Positions 18,186 to 25,937 of a stretch of 32,757 nucleotides of DNA are shown one piece after another. A program made the position numbers and the translations under genes. Position 1 is the stretch's first letter. Each line of letters starts with the position of its first letter. The notes under the pieces were generated by a model that saw only the letters and a program-made list of their open reading frames with translations, searched no databases and was not told where the DNA came from. The DNA comes from Agathobacter sp. (GTDB lineage Bacteria > Bacillota > Clostridia > Lachnospirales > Lachnospiraceae), in NCBI GenBank assembly GCA_017623935.1, contig JAGAOC010000084.1, forward strand, positions 1-32,757, in the 5' to 3' direction.

Positions 18186-18209
18186 CTCCGCATTGTTTGC
18201 GGAGTTTTT
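18186..18209 (+). terminator. Terminator of the phospholipase C-like gene
   Basis: CTCCGCA-TTGTT-TGCGGAG followed by TTTTTC on the plus strand; a seven-base perfect stem. It is about 55 bases after the stop at 18130. Confidence 0.8.
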
Positions 18210-18220
18210 CTTATATCTGA

Positions 18221-19156
18221 TTACATCTCAAAAAACTCTCTGATCTGTCCTTCTATAGTCTTCATCAATCTGGTTCTTGCTTCAATACTCGCCCACGCAA
18301 TGTGTGGGGTAATGATAAGCTTGTTGCTGTCCTTGATTTTTCGCAATGGATTTTCAGGGCTCATTGGCTCTACGGACAGTACGTCCAATCCTGCAGCTGC
18401 GATTTCCCCAGAATCTAAGGCTTCTGCCAGATCCTGCTCTACAACGATCGGTCCTCTTCCTACATTAATGAAAATAGCAGAGGATTTCATCTTCCGGAAA
18501 GCCTCTTTGTTCATAAGGCCTTTGGTGTTCTCGTCTAACGGAGCATGAACTGATACAATATCAGATTCTGCTAACAGTTCATCCAAAGAAACTCGGTCAT
18601 ATCCTTCCTGGGTATTTTTTCCGGAAGTGGAGTAATAAATGACTCTGCAGCCGAACATCTTAGCAATATCCGCCACTCTTTTTCCGATATTTCCTAATCC
18701 GATAATGCCCCAAGTCATGCCCTTTAACTCATGGAAAACATTTGCAAAATGGGTAAAGGTCACATCCCCGATATATTTCTCTGATTTCACATAGTCATCA
18801 TAATATGGAAGCTTCTCCAACAGATAGAACAACAACGCAAACGTGTGCTGAGCTACAGTCTCTGTGGAATATCCTGCTACATTTCTCCAGGCAATCCCTC
18901 TTTTTGCCAGATACTCCTTATCCAAATTGTTGGTTCCGGTGGCAGTCACACAGACCAGCTTCAAATGATCTGCCAGCCCGATGGATGTCTCATTGATCTC
19001 TACTTTATTTAATACCAGCACATCTGCGTCTTTGCTCCGCTCTCTAGCTTCCTCTGCACTGGAAAAGTCATATTTAATGACCTCTCCCAACTGATCATAA
19101 CCGGAGAGATCGATATCATCCCCAATAGTTTTTGCATCTAAAAATACGATCTTCAT
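18221..19156 (-). CDS. D-2-hydroxyacid dehydrogenase (hydroxypyruvate reductase-like)
   Basis: This is a cytoplasmic NAD(P)H-dependent oxidoreductase of 311 residues. The Rossmann loop is GLGNIG at 153-158, and the catalytic triad is R234 (NVGRGPIV), E263 (SVEPMSPENP) and H285 (TPHIAWAS). The HIAWAS context and TATGTNNLD in the substrate domain match glycerate dehydrogenase/hydroxypyruvate reductase types rather than D-lactate dehydrogenase. The substrate remains inferred. AAGGAGAA precedes the ATG. The preceding gene galM is separated by a terminator, so it is probably transcribed on its own. Confidence 0.9.
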   Translation of the reverse strand: MKIVFLDAKTIGDDIDLSGYDQLGEVIKYDFSSAEEARERSKDADVLVLNKVEINETSIGLADHLKLVCVTATGTNNLDKEYLAKRGIAWRNVAGYSTETVAQHTFALLFYLLEKLPYYDDYVKSEKYIGDVTFTHFANVFHELKGMTWGIIGLGNIGKRVADIAKMFGCRVIYYSTSGKNTQEGYDRVSLDELLAESDIVSVHAPLDENTKGLMNKEAFRKMKSSAIFINVGRGPIVVEQDLAEALDSGEIAAAGLDVLSVEPMSPENPLRKIKDSNKLIITPHIAWASIEARTRLMKTIEGQIREFFEM

Positions 19157-19190
19157 AAAATTCTCCTTTCGAATATATGTAATGCGTTTG

Positions 19191-19202
19191 TGCCAAATGG
19201 CA
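19191..19202. promoter_or_regulatory. Palindrome upstream of the dehydrogenase gene
   Basis: TGCCAAATGGCA is an inverted repeat with five-base arms, 35 bases before the start codon of the minus-strand dehydrogenase gene. It may be an operator, but I found no convincing -35/-10 pair to place it against. Confidence 0.25.
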
Positions 19203-19241
19203 TAAAGCTTGAAAAACAGCCCTTTTGACCCCCGAATCCTG

Positions 19242-19260
19242 CCAGGGATCTCCTAGTAAA
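19242..19260. repeat. 19-base dispersed element, copy 1 (after galM terminator)
   Basis: CCAGGGATCTCCTAGTAAA on the plus strand differs by one base from 31924-31942. It abuts the T-tract side of the galM terminator. Confidence 0.6.
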
Positions 19261-19292
19261 CAAAATATTCCGGTGCCCGAAGACACCGGAAT
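19261..19292 (-). terminator. Terminator of galM
   Basis: On the minus strand ATTCCGGTG and CACCGGAAT form a perfect nine-base stem with an eight-base loop, then ATTTTG. It begins six bases after the galM stop. Confidence 0.85.
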
Positions 19293-19297
19293 TCCTC

Positions 19298-20338
19298 TTA
19301 AACTGTAAATTTGTAAATGGTCTTGGAGGTGTATGGTGTTCCTCCCTGTACCAATGGAGACTGGAATGCTTCAACGTTCATAGCATTTGGATAGAACTGA
19401 GTCTCCAAGCAATATGCGCCCTGATCCACATATTCAACACCTTTTCCTTTGTGTCCATGAATAAAGTTCGCTGTATAAAGCTGGATTCCCGGACAATCAG
19501 TAATTACTTCCATACGGATTCCGCTCTCTGGAGCATATGCGATAGCTGCGGTGGTCATCTCCCCTGCTTCCTTGTCCAATGCAAAGTTATGATCATATCC
19601 GTTAGCGAATCCTAACTGCTCATGCTCTGCTTTGATATCCTGTCCGATCGGTTTTGCCTGACGGAAATCAAATGGAGTTCCTTCTACCGGCTCATTGAAT
19701 CCCTTCGGAATGGATTTAGAGCTTGAAACTGGTGTGTAATGGGAAGCGAAGATCTGAAGTTCCTGACTGTGGTTCACTCCAGAATCATGTCCATTCAGAT
19801 TCCAGTATGCATGGTTGGTAAGATTATATACTGTAGTCTTATCACACATTCCGTAATAAGAGATGATCTCTTCGTTATTATCTGTTAATTCAAAGGTAAC
19901 TTCCAGTGTAGCATCTCCCGGGAAGCCTTCCAATTCCTCTAAACTTACAATGGTAAAAGTAATCTTATTCGCTTCGTGGTTCTTGACACTCCAGATCCTT
20001 CCGGAAACTGCATGCTGCCCACTGTGAAGATTGTTCTCAAAATAATCATTAGCGTCCAGTTTATAAGTCTTGCCTTCTACCTCGATAGAAGCACCTGAAA
20101 TACGGTTCGCATTACGGCCTACAGTTGCACCAAAATATGCAGTCTCTCTCTCATAAACAGATACATCATCATATCCTAAGACTACATCCCGCTCTACACC
20201 GTTCTTATCTTTTATAAAAATGGAAACGACAGAAGCACCGAAGTCTGTGAGTACCATTCTCATTCCATTATTATTGGAAATCTCATAAGTATAGGTATCT
20301 TCGCCTTTGCTTGTTTTTCCAAAAAATTTCTTATTCAT
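19298..20338 (-). CDS. galM: Aldose 1-epimerase (galactose mutarotase)
   Basis: It interconverts the alpha and beta anomers of hexoses such as galactose and glucose. The 346-residue protein has the active-site histidines in NLHSG (H105) and NLTNHAYWNL (H176), GRNANRISG, and the catalytic glutamate at about 312 in LETQFYPNAMN. The start is set at 20338, because AGGAGG lies five bases ahead; an upstream ATG at 20353 overlaps that ribosome-binding site and adds MQEGH. Monocistronic, with a clear promoter and terminator; no other galactose genes are adjacent. Confidence 0.95.
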   Translation of the reverse strand: MNKKFFGKTSKGEDTYTYEISNNNGMRMVLTDFGASVVSIFIKDKNGVERDVVLGYDDVSVYERETAYFGATVGRNANRISGASIEVEGKTYKLDANDYFENNLHSGQHAVSGRIWSVKNHEANKITFTIVSLEELEGFPGDATLEVTFELTDNNEEIISYYGMCDKTTVYNLTNHAYWNLNGHDSGVNHSQELQIFASHYTPVSSSKSIPKGFNEPVEGTPFDFRQAKPIGQDIKAEHEQLGFANGYDHNFALDKEAGEMTTAAIAYAPESGIRMEVITDCPGIQLYTANFIHGHKGKGVEYVDQGAYCLETQFYPNAMNVEAFQSPLVQGGTPYTSKTIYKFTV

Positions 20339-20383
20339 ATGTCCCTCCTGCACGTTAACGACATGTTATGCCTTCTCTTTTAG

Positions 20384-20412
20384 ATTTTACGCCATTTCTT
20401 CCCATATGTAAA
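20384..20412 (-). promoter_or_regulatory. Sigma-A type promoter of galM
   Basis: The minus strand has TTTACA (20407-20412), a 17-base spacer and TAAAAT (20384-20389), each with five of six consensus bases. The start codon is 46 bases downstream. Confidence 0.7.
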
Positions 20413-20454
20413 GAAAAGACTTTATTTTCTTAGAACTATTTTTTGAAAAACTCT

Positions 20455-20481
20455 TAATTTTTCGTAGCATCTTGCCGAAAA
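20455..20481 (+). promoter_or_regulatory. Possible sigma28 (FliA/SigD) promoter of the FliD-C-like gene
   Basis: TAAT (20455-20458), exactly 15 bases, then GCCGAAAA (20474-20481), compared with the flagellar consensus TAAA-N15-GCCGATAA. Ten of twelve positions match. No sigma-A box pair was found in the same region. A leader hairpin (CACAGGTC 20508-20515 with GATCTGTG 20532-20539) lies before the ribosome-binding site. Confidence 0.45.
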
Positions 20482-20560
20482 AGATATTAGATACGGAGAT
20501 CTATTTCCACAGGTCAAATCATTTCATTTAAGATCTGTGACCAACAAGGAGGTAACTTTT

Positions 20561-21127
20561 ATGCCATCATCTACCGCTGAAAGTACAGGTATCAGTTTAT
20601 CACTGACCTATTATATGAGAAATTTTTATAAATCTAATCCAACTACCTACAAGGCTTCCATCAGAAAAGATTATACGGATAGTGAATTGTCTTACGAAGA
20701 TGCTCGTGCTTTAAAACGGGCAGCAAGACAACTTATGTCCTACGACATTTCCGATGAAGACACTGGCGAAGATTTCTATGAATCCATTCAGGCTTTTGTG
20801 GAGACTTATAATAATACTATGGAATCCTCCGGTTCTTCCAGTGATCGGGATATTGCCCGCAGCCACAAGAATCTGGAGAAACTGACACAGAAATATTCCG
20901 AAGAACTGAAAGAGATCGGATTAAATATTCAGGATGATGGTTCTCTAAAGATCACCGAAAGCATTTTAAAAGGTGCCACAGGCAAAGAACTCAAAAAAGT
21001 CTTTTCCAAGGAGGCTGGTCTGATGAGCCAGACCCAGAGTCTCGCTCGGAAGTTAAACCAGAATTCCTATGATGTACTTTATACACAGCTGACCGGAAAC
21101 GGCGGCCGACTGAATATTGTTTTATAA
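20561..21127 (+). CDS. Orphan protein resembling the C-terminal part of FliD
   Basis: This 188-residue protein has no membrane segment or signal peptide. I do not recognise the family with certainty. Its middle and end (SIQAFVETYNNTMES, then LEKLTQKYSEELKEIGLNIQDDGSLKITE, and LMSQTQSLARKLN) resemble the C-terminal region of flagellar cap protein FliD, in which an alternating helical segment is followed by a 'D-DGSL' turn. The start at 20561 has AAGGAGGT eight bases ahead; a GTG at 20537 lies before that site and is rejected. A perfect terminator follows. A sigma28-like promoter upstream fits a motility-related role; no other flagellar genes are in the window. Confidence 0.7.
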   Translation: MPSSTAESTGISLSLTYYMRNFYKSNPTTYKASIRKDYTDSELSYEDARALKRAARQLMSYDISDEDTGEDFYESIQAFVETYNNTMESSGSSSDRDIARSHKNLEKLTQKYSEELKEIGLNIQDDGSLKITESILKGATGKELKKVFSKEAGLMSQTQSLARKLNQNSYDVLYTQLTGNGGRLNIVL

Positions 21128-21146
21128 TAGTCAAAATAAAATATAG

Positions 21147-21181
21147 AAAGGAATCGTTTTCTCAAAACGATTCCTTTTTTT
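21147..21181 (+). terminator. Terminator of the FliD-C-like gene
   Basis: AAAGGAATCGTTTT and its complement form a perfect 14-base stem with the loop CTC, followed by T-run to 21181. The A-rich left side gives partial activity on the minus strand, where the AlaX-type gene ends at 21226. Confidence 0.9.
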
Positions 21182-21225
21182 GTAGCTATTATTCAAATGT
21201 CAAAAAGGCTGGATATCAAATGCTA

Positions 21226-22404
21226 TTAAGCGATCCCATCGCCCAAGAGCACCCTCTCTATCTCTTCTCTGCTAGCAGTCACTGAACCCTGGATCATAAT
21301 GTTGCTACCGCCGCCCCTAGAATTTAATTCTTCTTTTAATTTCATCGCAAGAGCCTTGCAATCCACATTTTTGCTTCCAATTATATAAGAAAATCCACTT
21401 TCTTCTTCTCCTGTGAAGATTCCACAGATCCCTCCATGAACTTCCACCAGTTCATTAATGACATTACGCATGACTGGTGCCTCTAAATCTCTTTCAAAAA
21501 GAAGGACATTTTCCTGTTCTGCTGGAATTTCTGCTGTCTTATAAGCCAATAAAGTCTGCTTTGCAGAAGTTAATTGTGCTTTTAAGTTCTGATTTGTGGC
21601 CTTTAATTTCTCAACGTTTTCCACTAAAGCATCCTGATTTGTGGACAAATTGTTCATAAGTGAAGTGATCACCGCTGCCTTCTCTCTAAATGCCCGAAGT
21701 GCACGAAAACCACACAGGATACTGATGCGGACACCACCTTTATAGCTTTGTACATTCATAACTTTTAAGATTCCGATCTCGCCAGTGCGTTTTACATGAG
21801 GCGCGCAGCAGGCACATACATCATAGCCCGGGACCGTAACGATGCGAACCTGTCCTTCGATCTCAATCTTGCTACGATATTCTAAAGTCTCCAGTTGTTC
21901 TCTCGATGGGAAAGTTACCTCTACCGGAATGTTCTTGGCGATGGCTTCATTGACCTTCCACTCTACTTCTTCTACGTCTTTTTCACTTAAGACTCCGTCA
22001 AAATCCATGGTAACGATCTGGTTGCTCAGATGAAATCCTACATTATTAAATCCAAACATAGTGTGAACGATCCCTGAGAATAAATGCTCCCCTGAATGTT
22101 GCTGCATATTAAAAAAGCGATGCTGCCAGTCGATCTTTCCGCTTATCTTTGTCCCCAACTCTAGAGGCTGGGCAAGACGATGATAGATCACATCTTTTTT
22201 AATCTGAACATCTAAGACCTCAATGTCATTGATCCTTCCCATGTCCGGGCTCTGTCCTCCCTCTTCCGGGAAAAACAAAGTCTGATCCAATACAACCTCA
22301 TAGGTCTTGTCTTCCCTCTCTTCACAGGAAAGCACTTCTGCTGTAAATTCTGTTGCATAGGCGTCTTTATCATATAAACGCACGGTCTCTTTCATTTCTT
22401 TCAT
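21226..22404 (-). CDS. AlaX-type alanyl-tRNA editing protein with DHHA1 domain
   Basis: This 392-residue protein resembles the editing half of alanyl-tRNA synthetase and hydrolyses mischarged Ser- or Gly-tRNA-Ala. The N-terminal part has FFPEEGGQSPD and the zinc-binding HSGEH (103-107) and CCAPH (C199, H203), the tRNA-editing core. After a coiled coil (about 245-290) the C-terminal DHHA1 domain ends with NSRGGGSNIMIQGS. The aminoacylation domain is absent, as expected of a free-standing long AlaX. It lies 38 bases downstream of the Rieske-FAD gene and may be read from it; AGAGG precedes the ATG. Confidence 0.92.
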   Translation of the reverse strand: MKEMKETVRLYDKDAYATEFTAEVLSCEEREDKTYEVVLDQTLFFPEEGGQSPDMGRINDIEVLDVQIKKDVIYHRLAQPLELGTKISGKIDWQHRFFNMQQHSGEHLFSGIVHTMFGFNNVGFHLSNQIVTMDFDGVLSEKDVEEVEWKVNEAIAKNIPVEVTFPSREQLETLEYRSKIEIEGQVRIVTVPGYDVCACCAPHVKRTGEIGILKVMNVQSYKGGVRISILCGFRALRAFREKAAVITSLMNNLSTNQDALVENVEKLKATNQNLKAQLTSAKQTLLAYKTAEIPAEQENVLLFERDLEAPVMRNVINELVEVHGGICGIFTGEEESGFSYIIGSKNVDCKALAMKLKEELNSRGGGSNIMIQGSVTASREEIERVLLGDGIA

Positions 22405-22442
22405 ATCGTACCTCTTACATTATTTTTTCTGATAGTATCTTA

Positions 22443-23819
22443 CTATTTTTTTCGGGTTCCTACAAGATGTTTCGTTTCCATATCACGCCGCGCCGGGTTG
22501 TCCAAGAGTTCTCCCTCTGCATCGTATCTGGAACCATGGCAAGGACATTCCCAGGTCTTTTCCTCTTCGTTCCAGATCAATCCACATCCCATATGGGTGC
22601 AGCGTTTTTCTTTTGGCCCCAGCCAGCCTTTTGCCAGCCCCACTACGCTTTCGATCAAGTCTGTACACAGGTTTTTAAATCCTGCTTTAATTAGCAGTCT
22701 TTGTGGTGTAAATACCTGTCTATATGGGTTATCCCTTTTGCAGATTGCATCACTGATCACCATTGCCGCCACCATAGAAGAGGTCATTCCCCATTTCTGG
22801 AACCCTGTGGCAATATACCAATATGGCCGCCAGATAGAATATTGTCCAATAAAAGGAATCCTATCATGAGGCATACAATCCTGAGCCGACCAACAAGCTA
22901 TCTCCGTGGCATGAGGATAATATTCTCTGGCTCGATTTCTTAGATCGCAAAATCCCCCTCGTTCTTCTCCCGTTCTATGGGAGCCACCTCCCAGCAAAAG
23001 GGTACTGCCTGCCCCTCGAAAGGATAATCCGTCATCGTCAATCCCATAATACATCCCGGAGAGTTTCTCTGGGATCCGTTTACCTTCCAACGCCAGCACA
23101 TAGCTTCTACTCTGGTGTTGCCTTATAAAATAAAATCCTGGTATAATTAAGAACGGATAATGTGCTGCAAAGATGATATTCTCTGCAGTGACCTTTCCCT
23201 TCTCCGTATAGATCTCATGTTTCTTTACAGAAACGACCTTGGTATGCTCATAAATCTGAATCCCTTCGGATATCTTTGAAATAAATTCCAAAGGGTAAAA
23301 CTGCGCCTGATCCTCAAAACACAAGGCTCCTGTTACCTGAAATGGAAGCTCCTGTATCTCCGTTCCTTCTATATAATGTGCCTTTATCCCCAATTCCAGG
23401 GCGGCCATCTCCTCCAGTTTTAATAGTTCTCTTCCTTCTTCCCTTGTAGAGTATAAATAGGAAGGAATCCGTTCAAAATGGCAATCGATCTGCTCTTCTT
23501 CGATGATCTTTTCATAGGCCAAAATAGCCTCTTCATTTGCTCTTGCATAACCTTCTGCCCGAAGTCTTCCTGTATTTTTTATCATTTCCTTATAAATAAG
23601 TCCATGCTGACTGGTAATCTTAGCTGTTGTATTCTTCGTCTGTCCACTGGCAAGCTCCCCTGCTTCTAAGACAATGACCTCCTGCCCTCGTTTTTTCAGG
23701 AAATAAGCAATCAGGATCCCTGCCATTCCTGCTCCAATCACTACATTTTTTGCAGAAATATCTCCTTTTAGCTCTTCCCGGGAAGATAGTGGCGTTTTTT
23801 GACTCCATAATGACTGCAT
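22443..23819 (-). CDS. FAD-dependent oxidoreductase with C-terminal Rieske [2Fe-2S] domain
   Basis: This 458-residue protein has an N-terminal FAD-binding GAGMAG at 29-34, within a DAO-type fold, and a C-terminal Rieske cluster motif with C407-T-H409 and C425-x2-H428, in CTHMGC and ECPCHGSRYD. The latter Cys pair (C412, C427) matches the disulfide of soluble Rieske proteins. The family resembles Bacillus YhfW; substrate and electron acceptor are unknown. An overlap-type promoter at 23865-23893 drives it, divergent from the ABC operon. GGAGG lies just ahead of the ATG. Confidence 0.9.
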   Translation of the reverse strand: MQSLWSQKTPLSSREELKGDISAKNVVIGAGMAGILIAYFLKKRGQEVIVLEAGELASGQTKNTTAKITSQHGLIYKEMIKNTGRLRAEGYARANEEAILAYEKIIEEEQIDCHFERIPSYLYSTREEGRELLKLEEMAALELGIKAHYIEGTEIQELPFQVTGALCFEDQAQFYPLEFISKISEGIQIYEHTKVVSVKKHEIYTEKGKVTAENIIFAAHYPFLIIPGFYFIRQHQSRSYVLALEGKRIPEKLSGMYYGIDDDGLSFRGAGSTLLLGGGSHRTGEERGGFCDLRNRAREYYPHATEIACWSAQDCMPHDRIPFIGQYSIWRPYWYIATGFQKWGMTSSMVAAMVISDAICKRDNPYRQVFTPQRLLIKAGFKNLCTDLIESVVGLAKGWLGPKEKRCTHMGCGLIWNEEEKTWECPCHGSRYDAEGELLDNPARRDMETKHLVGTRKK

Positions 23820-23864
23820 ATTCCTTTTCCTCCAATTTTTTCTGATTTTTGAATAGTTTTCCCA

Positions 23865-23893
23865 TTTATATTGACTTTATCTATAATTGACTA
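23865..23893 (-). promoter_or_regulatory. Promoter of the Rieske-FAD gene
   Basis: On the minus strand TAGTCA (23888-23893), a 17-base spacer and TATAAA (23865-23870). Its -35 box shares five of six bases with the -35 box of the divergent ABC-operon promoter, so the two should exclude each other. Confidence 0.5.
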
Positions 23894-23915
23894 TTCTTTC
23901 TTTTCCTAGTATAAT
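23887..23915 (+). promoter_or_regulatory. Promoter of the trpXYZ-type ABC operon
   Basis: TTGACT (23887-23892), 17 bases and a perfect TATAAT (23910-23915). The start codon at 23980 is about 65 bases on, with no room for a T-box riboswitch. Confidence 0.8.
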
Positions 23916-23930
23916 ATAAATACTATTTGC

Positions 23931-23952
23931 ATTAACCGTTTAAAGTGTTAAT
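23931..23952 (+). promoter_or_regulatory. Inverted repeat just after the ABC-operon promoter
   Basis: ATTAAC-N10-GTTAAT lies about 10 bases after the predicted transcription start. This spacing is typical of a dimeric repressor operator, and would block the ABC operon. Confidence 0.35.
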
Positions 23953-23979
23953 GTCACAAAAAAAGGGAGAATAAAGACA

Positions 23980-24954
23980 ATGAAAAAAGCAACAAAATTC
24001 TTATCACTTGTCATGGCTTCTGCCATGATCTTATCCGCCACCGCTTGTGGCACCGGTTCAGGAAGCGCAAAGGCTAAATACAACGTTGGTATCTGCCAGC
24101 TCGTTGAACATCCAGCTTTAGACGCTGCTACTCAGGGCTTCCAGGATGCCTTAAAAGAGAAATTAGGAGATGACGTAGCTTTCGACGTAAAGAACGCTCA
24201 GAACGACTCTCCAACCTGTTCTACCATTACGAATACTTTTGTATCTAATGGTTATGACCTGATTTTGGCAAATGCAACACCTTCCCTTCAGGCAGCATCT
24301 GCTTCTACCGCTGAGATCCCAATCCTTGGAACCTCTATCACCGACTATGCAACAGCTCTTGGTATCTCTGACTGGACAGGAGTGACCGGCAAGAACATTT
24401 CCGGAACCTCTGACCTTGCTCCACTGGACAAGCAGGCTGAATGTATCAAAGAACTTTTCCCAGATGCAAAGAACATCGGTATCCTGTACTGCTCTTCTGA
24501 GGCAAACAGCAAATATCAGGCAGATGTGATCAGCCAGTATTTAACTGATCTGGGATATACCTGCACAGTATTTACTTTCTCTGATTCCAACGACGTAGCT
24601 GCAGTTACTCAGAGTGCTTGTGATGCCAGCGACATTATCTACATTCCAACTGATAATACCGCTGCAAACTGTACAGAAGCTATCAACAACGTAGCTCTTC
24701 CAGCAAAAACACCTATCTTCGCTGGTGAAGAAGGAATCTGCTCCGGTTGTGGTGTAGCAACTCTTTCTATTGACTATTATGATATTGGATTCCTTGCTGG
24801 CGAAATGGCTTACGAGATCCTTGTAAATGGTGCAGATCCAGCAACAATGGAGATCAAGACTGCTCCAGAAGTAACCAAGAAATACAATAAAGCTAATGCA
24901 GAATCTTTAGGAATCACTATCCCTGAGGACTACACTGCAATTGAAAGTGAATAA
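23980..24954 (+). CDS. ABC importer substrate-binding lipoprotein (TrpX type)
   Basis: This 324-residue lipoprotein has a signal peptide and a lipobox ending SATAC, with the lipidated cysteine at residue 23. The mature part has the periplasmic-binding fold of the PF04392-type family: NVGICQLVEHPALDAATQGFQDAL, the YDLILANATPSLQAA region, and the DIIYIPTDNTAANC and GEEGICSGCGVATLSIDYYDIGFLAG region. Homologues with this order of genes (binding protein, permease, ATPase) include the TrpXYZ tryptophan importer of streptococci, so an aromatic amino acid is the likely substrate, but others are possible. First gene of a three-gene operon; GGGAG precedes the ATG. Confidence 0.9.
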   Translation: MKKATKFLSLVMASAMILSATACGTGSGSAKAKYNVGICQLVEHPALDAATQGFQDALKEKLGDDVAFDVKNAQNDSPTCSTITNTFVSNGYDLILANATPSLQAASASTAEIPILGTSITDYATALGISDWTGVTGKNISGTSDLAPLDKQAECIKELFPDAKNIGILYCSSEANSKYQADVISQYLTDLGYTCTVFTFSDSNDVAAVTQSACDASDIIYIPTDNTAANCTEAINNVALPAKTPIFAGEEGICSGCGVATLSIDYYDIGFLAGEMAYEILVNGADPATMEIKTAPEVTKKYNKANAESLGITIPEDYTAIESE

Positions 24955-24968
24955 TCGAGGATATTAAA

Positions 24969-25934
24969 ATGATTGACTATTTTGCAAGTTTAAACCCTGT
25001 TACGTTTTTTAACGCACTGCCATCTAACGTTGCACAAGGTATGGTCTGGGGCGTTATGGCTCTGGGTCTCTATATTACTTTCCGTCTGCTGGACTTTGCA
25101 GACCTTACCGTTGATGGCTCTATTGCCACCGGCGGTGCTGTTACCGTTGTCCTTACCGTAAATGGCTGGAATGTCTGGGCAGCTCTTCTAGTTGCTACAG
25201 CGGCAGGCATTTTGGCAGGACTTTGTACAGGACTGTTACATACCCGTCTCGGAATTCCACCAATCCTAGCCGGAATCCTGACGCAGATCGCCCTGTACTC
25301 CATCAACCTCCATATCTTAGGAGGCTCTAACAAAGCCTTAAGCGTTGACAAATACAACCTGATCTTAAGTTCCAGAAATATTACTGGTGCCATTATTGCA
25401 GCCGGATTATTCTGCGCAATATTGATCGCCATATTATATTGGTATTTCGGAACCGAACAGGGCGCTGCCATCCGTGCGACCGGATGCAATCCTGCTATGA
25501 GTAAGGCTCAGGGTATCAACAATGATAATATGAAACTGATCGCGTTAGCCTTGTCTAACGGACTTGTAGCTATGGCTGGTGGACTTTTATCCCAGTTCCA
25601 GGGATTCGCAGATGTCAACATGGGACGTGGCGCCATCGTTATCGGTCTTGCTGCCGTTATCATCGGTGAAGTCCTTTGCGAAGCCATCCTTGGAAAACGT
25701 GCAAACTTTGCTACCCGCCTGATCTTCGTAGTAGTAGGTGCAATTATCTACTATATCGTTATCGGCCTTGTAATCTGGCTGAAGATGGATCCTAACGATC
25801 TGAAACTCTTCACCGCAATTATCGTAGCGATCTTCTTAGCTGTGCCATATCTTCGCGCACAACGGAAGAATTCCTTCAAGACCGCAGGAAAACGCAGTGC
25901 CGCTGCTTTAAAGAACCAGAAAGAGGAGGTCTAG
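24969..25934 (+). CDS. ABC importer permease (TrpY type)
   Basis: This is a 321-residue membrane protein with about eight or nine segments of the LivM/LivH-type permease family. GLYITFRLLDFADLTVDGSIATGGA and EQGAAIRATGCNPAMSKAQGI are conserved stretches, the latter being the loop that contacts the ATPase. The C-terminus (RAQRKNSFKTAGKRSAAALKNQ) is basic and cytoplasmic. It starts 14 bases after the binding-protein gene and ends three bases before the ATPase gene, a compact operon. Confidence 0.92.
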   Translation: MIDYFASLNPVTFFNALPSNVAQGMVWGVMALGLYITFRLLDFADLTVDGSIATGGAVTVVLTVNGWNVWAALLVATAAGILAGLCTGLLHTRLGIPPILAGILTQIALYSINLHILGGSNKALSVDKYNLILSSRNITGAIIAAGLFCAILIAILYWYFGTEQGAAIRATGCNPAMSKAQGINNDNMKLIALALSNGLVAMAGGLLSQFQGFADVNMGRGAIVIGLAAVIIGEVLCEAILGKRANFATRLIFVVVGAIIYYIVIGLVIWLKMDPNDLKLFTAIIVAIFLAVPYLRAQRKNSFKTAGKRSAAALKNQKEEV

Positions 25935-25937
25935 ATC

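Noticed and set aside
20537..20560. GTG start for the FliD-C-like gene
   Set aside because: The AAGGAGGT ribosome-binding site lies downstream of it and fits the ATG at 20561.
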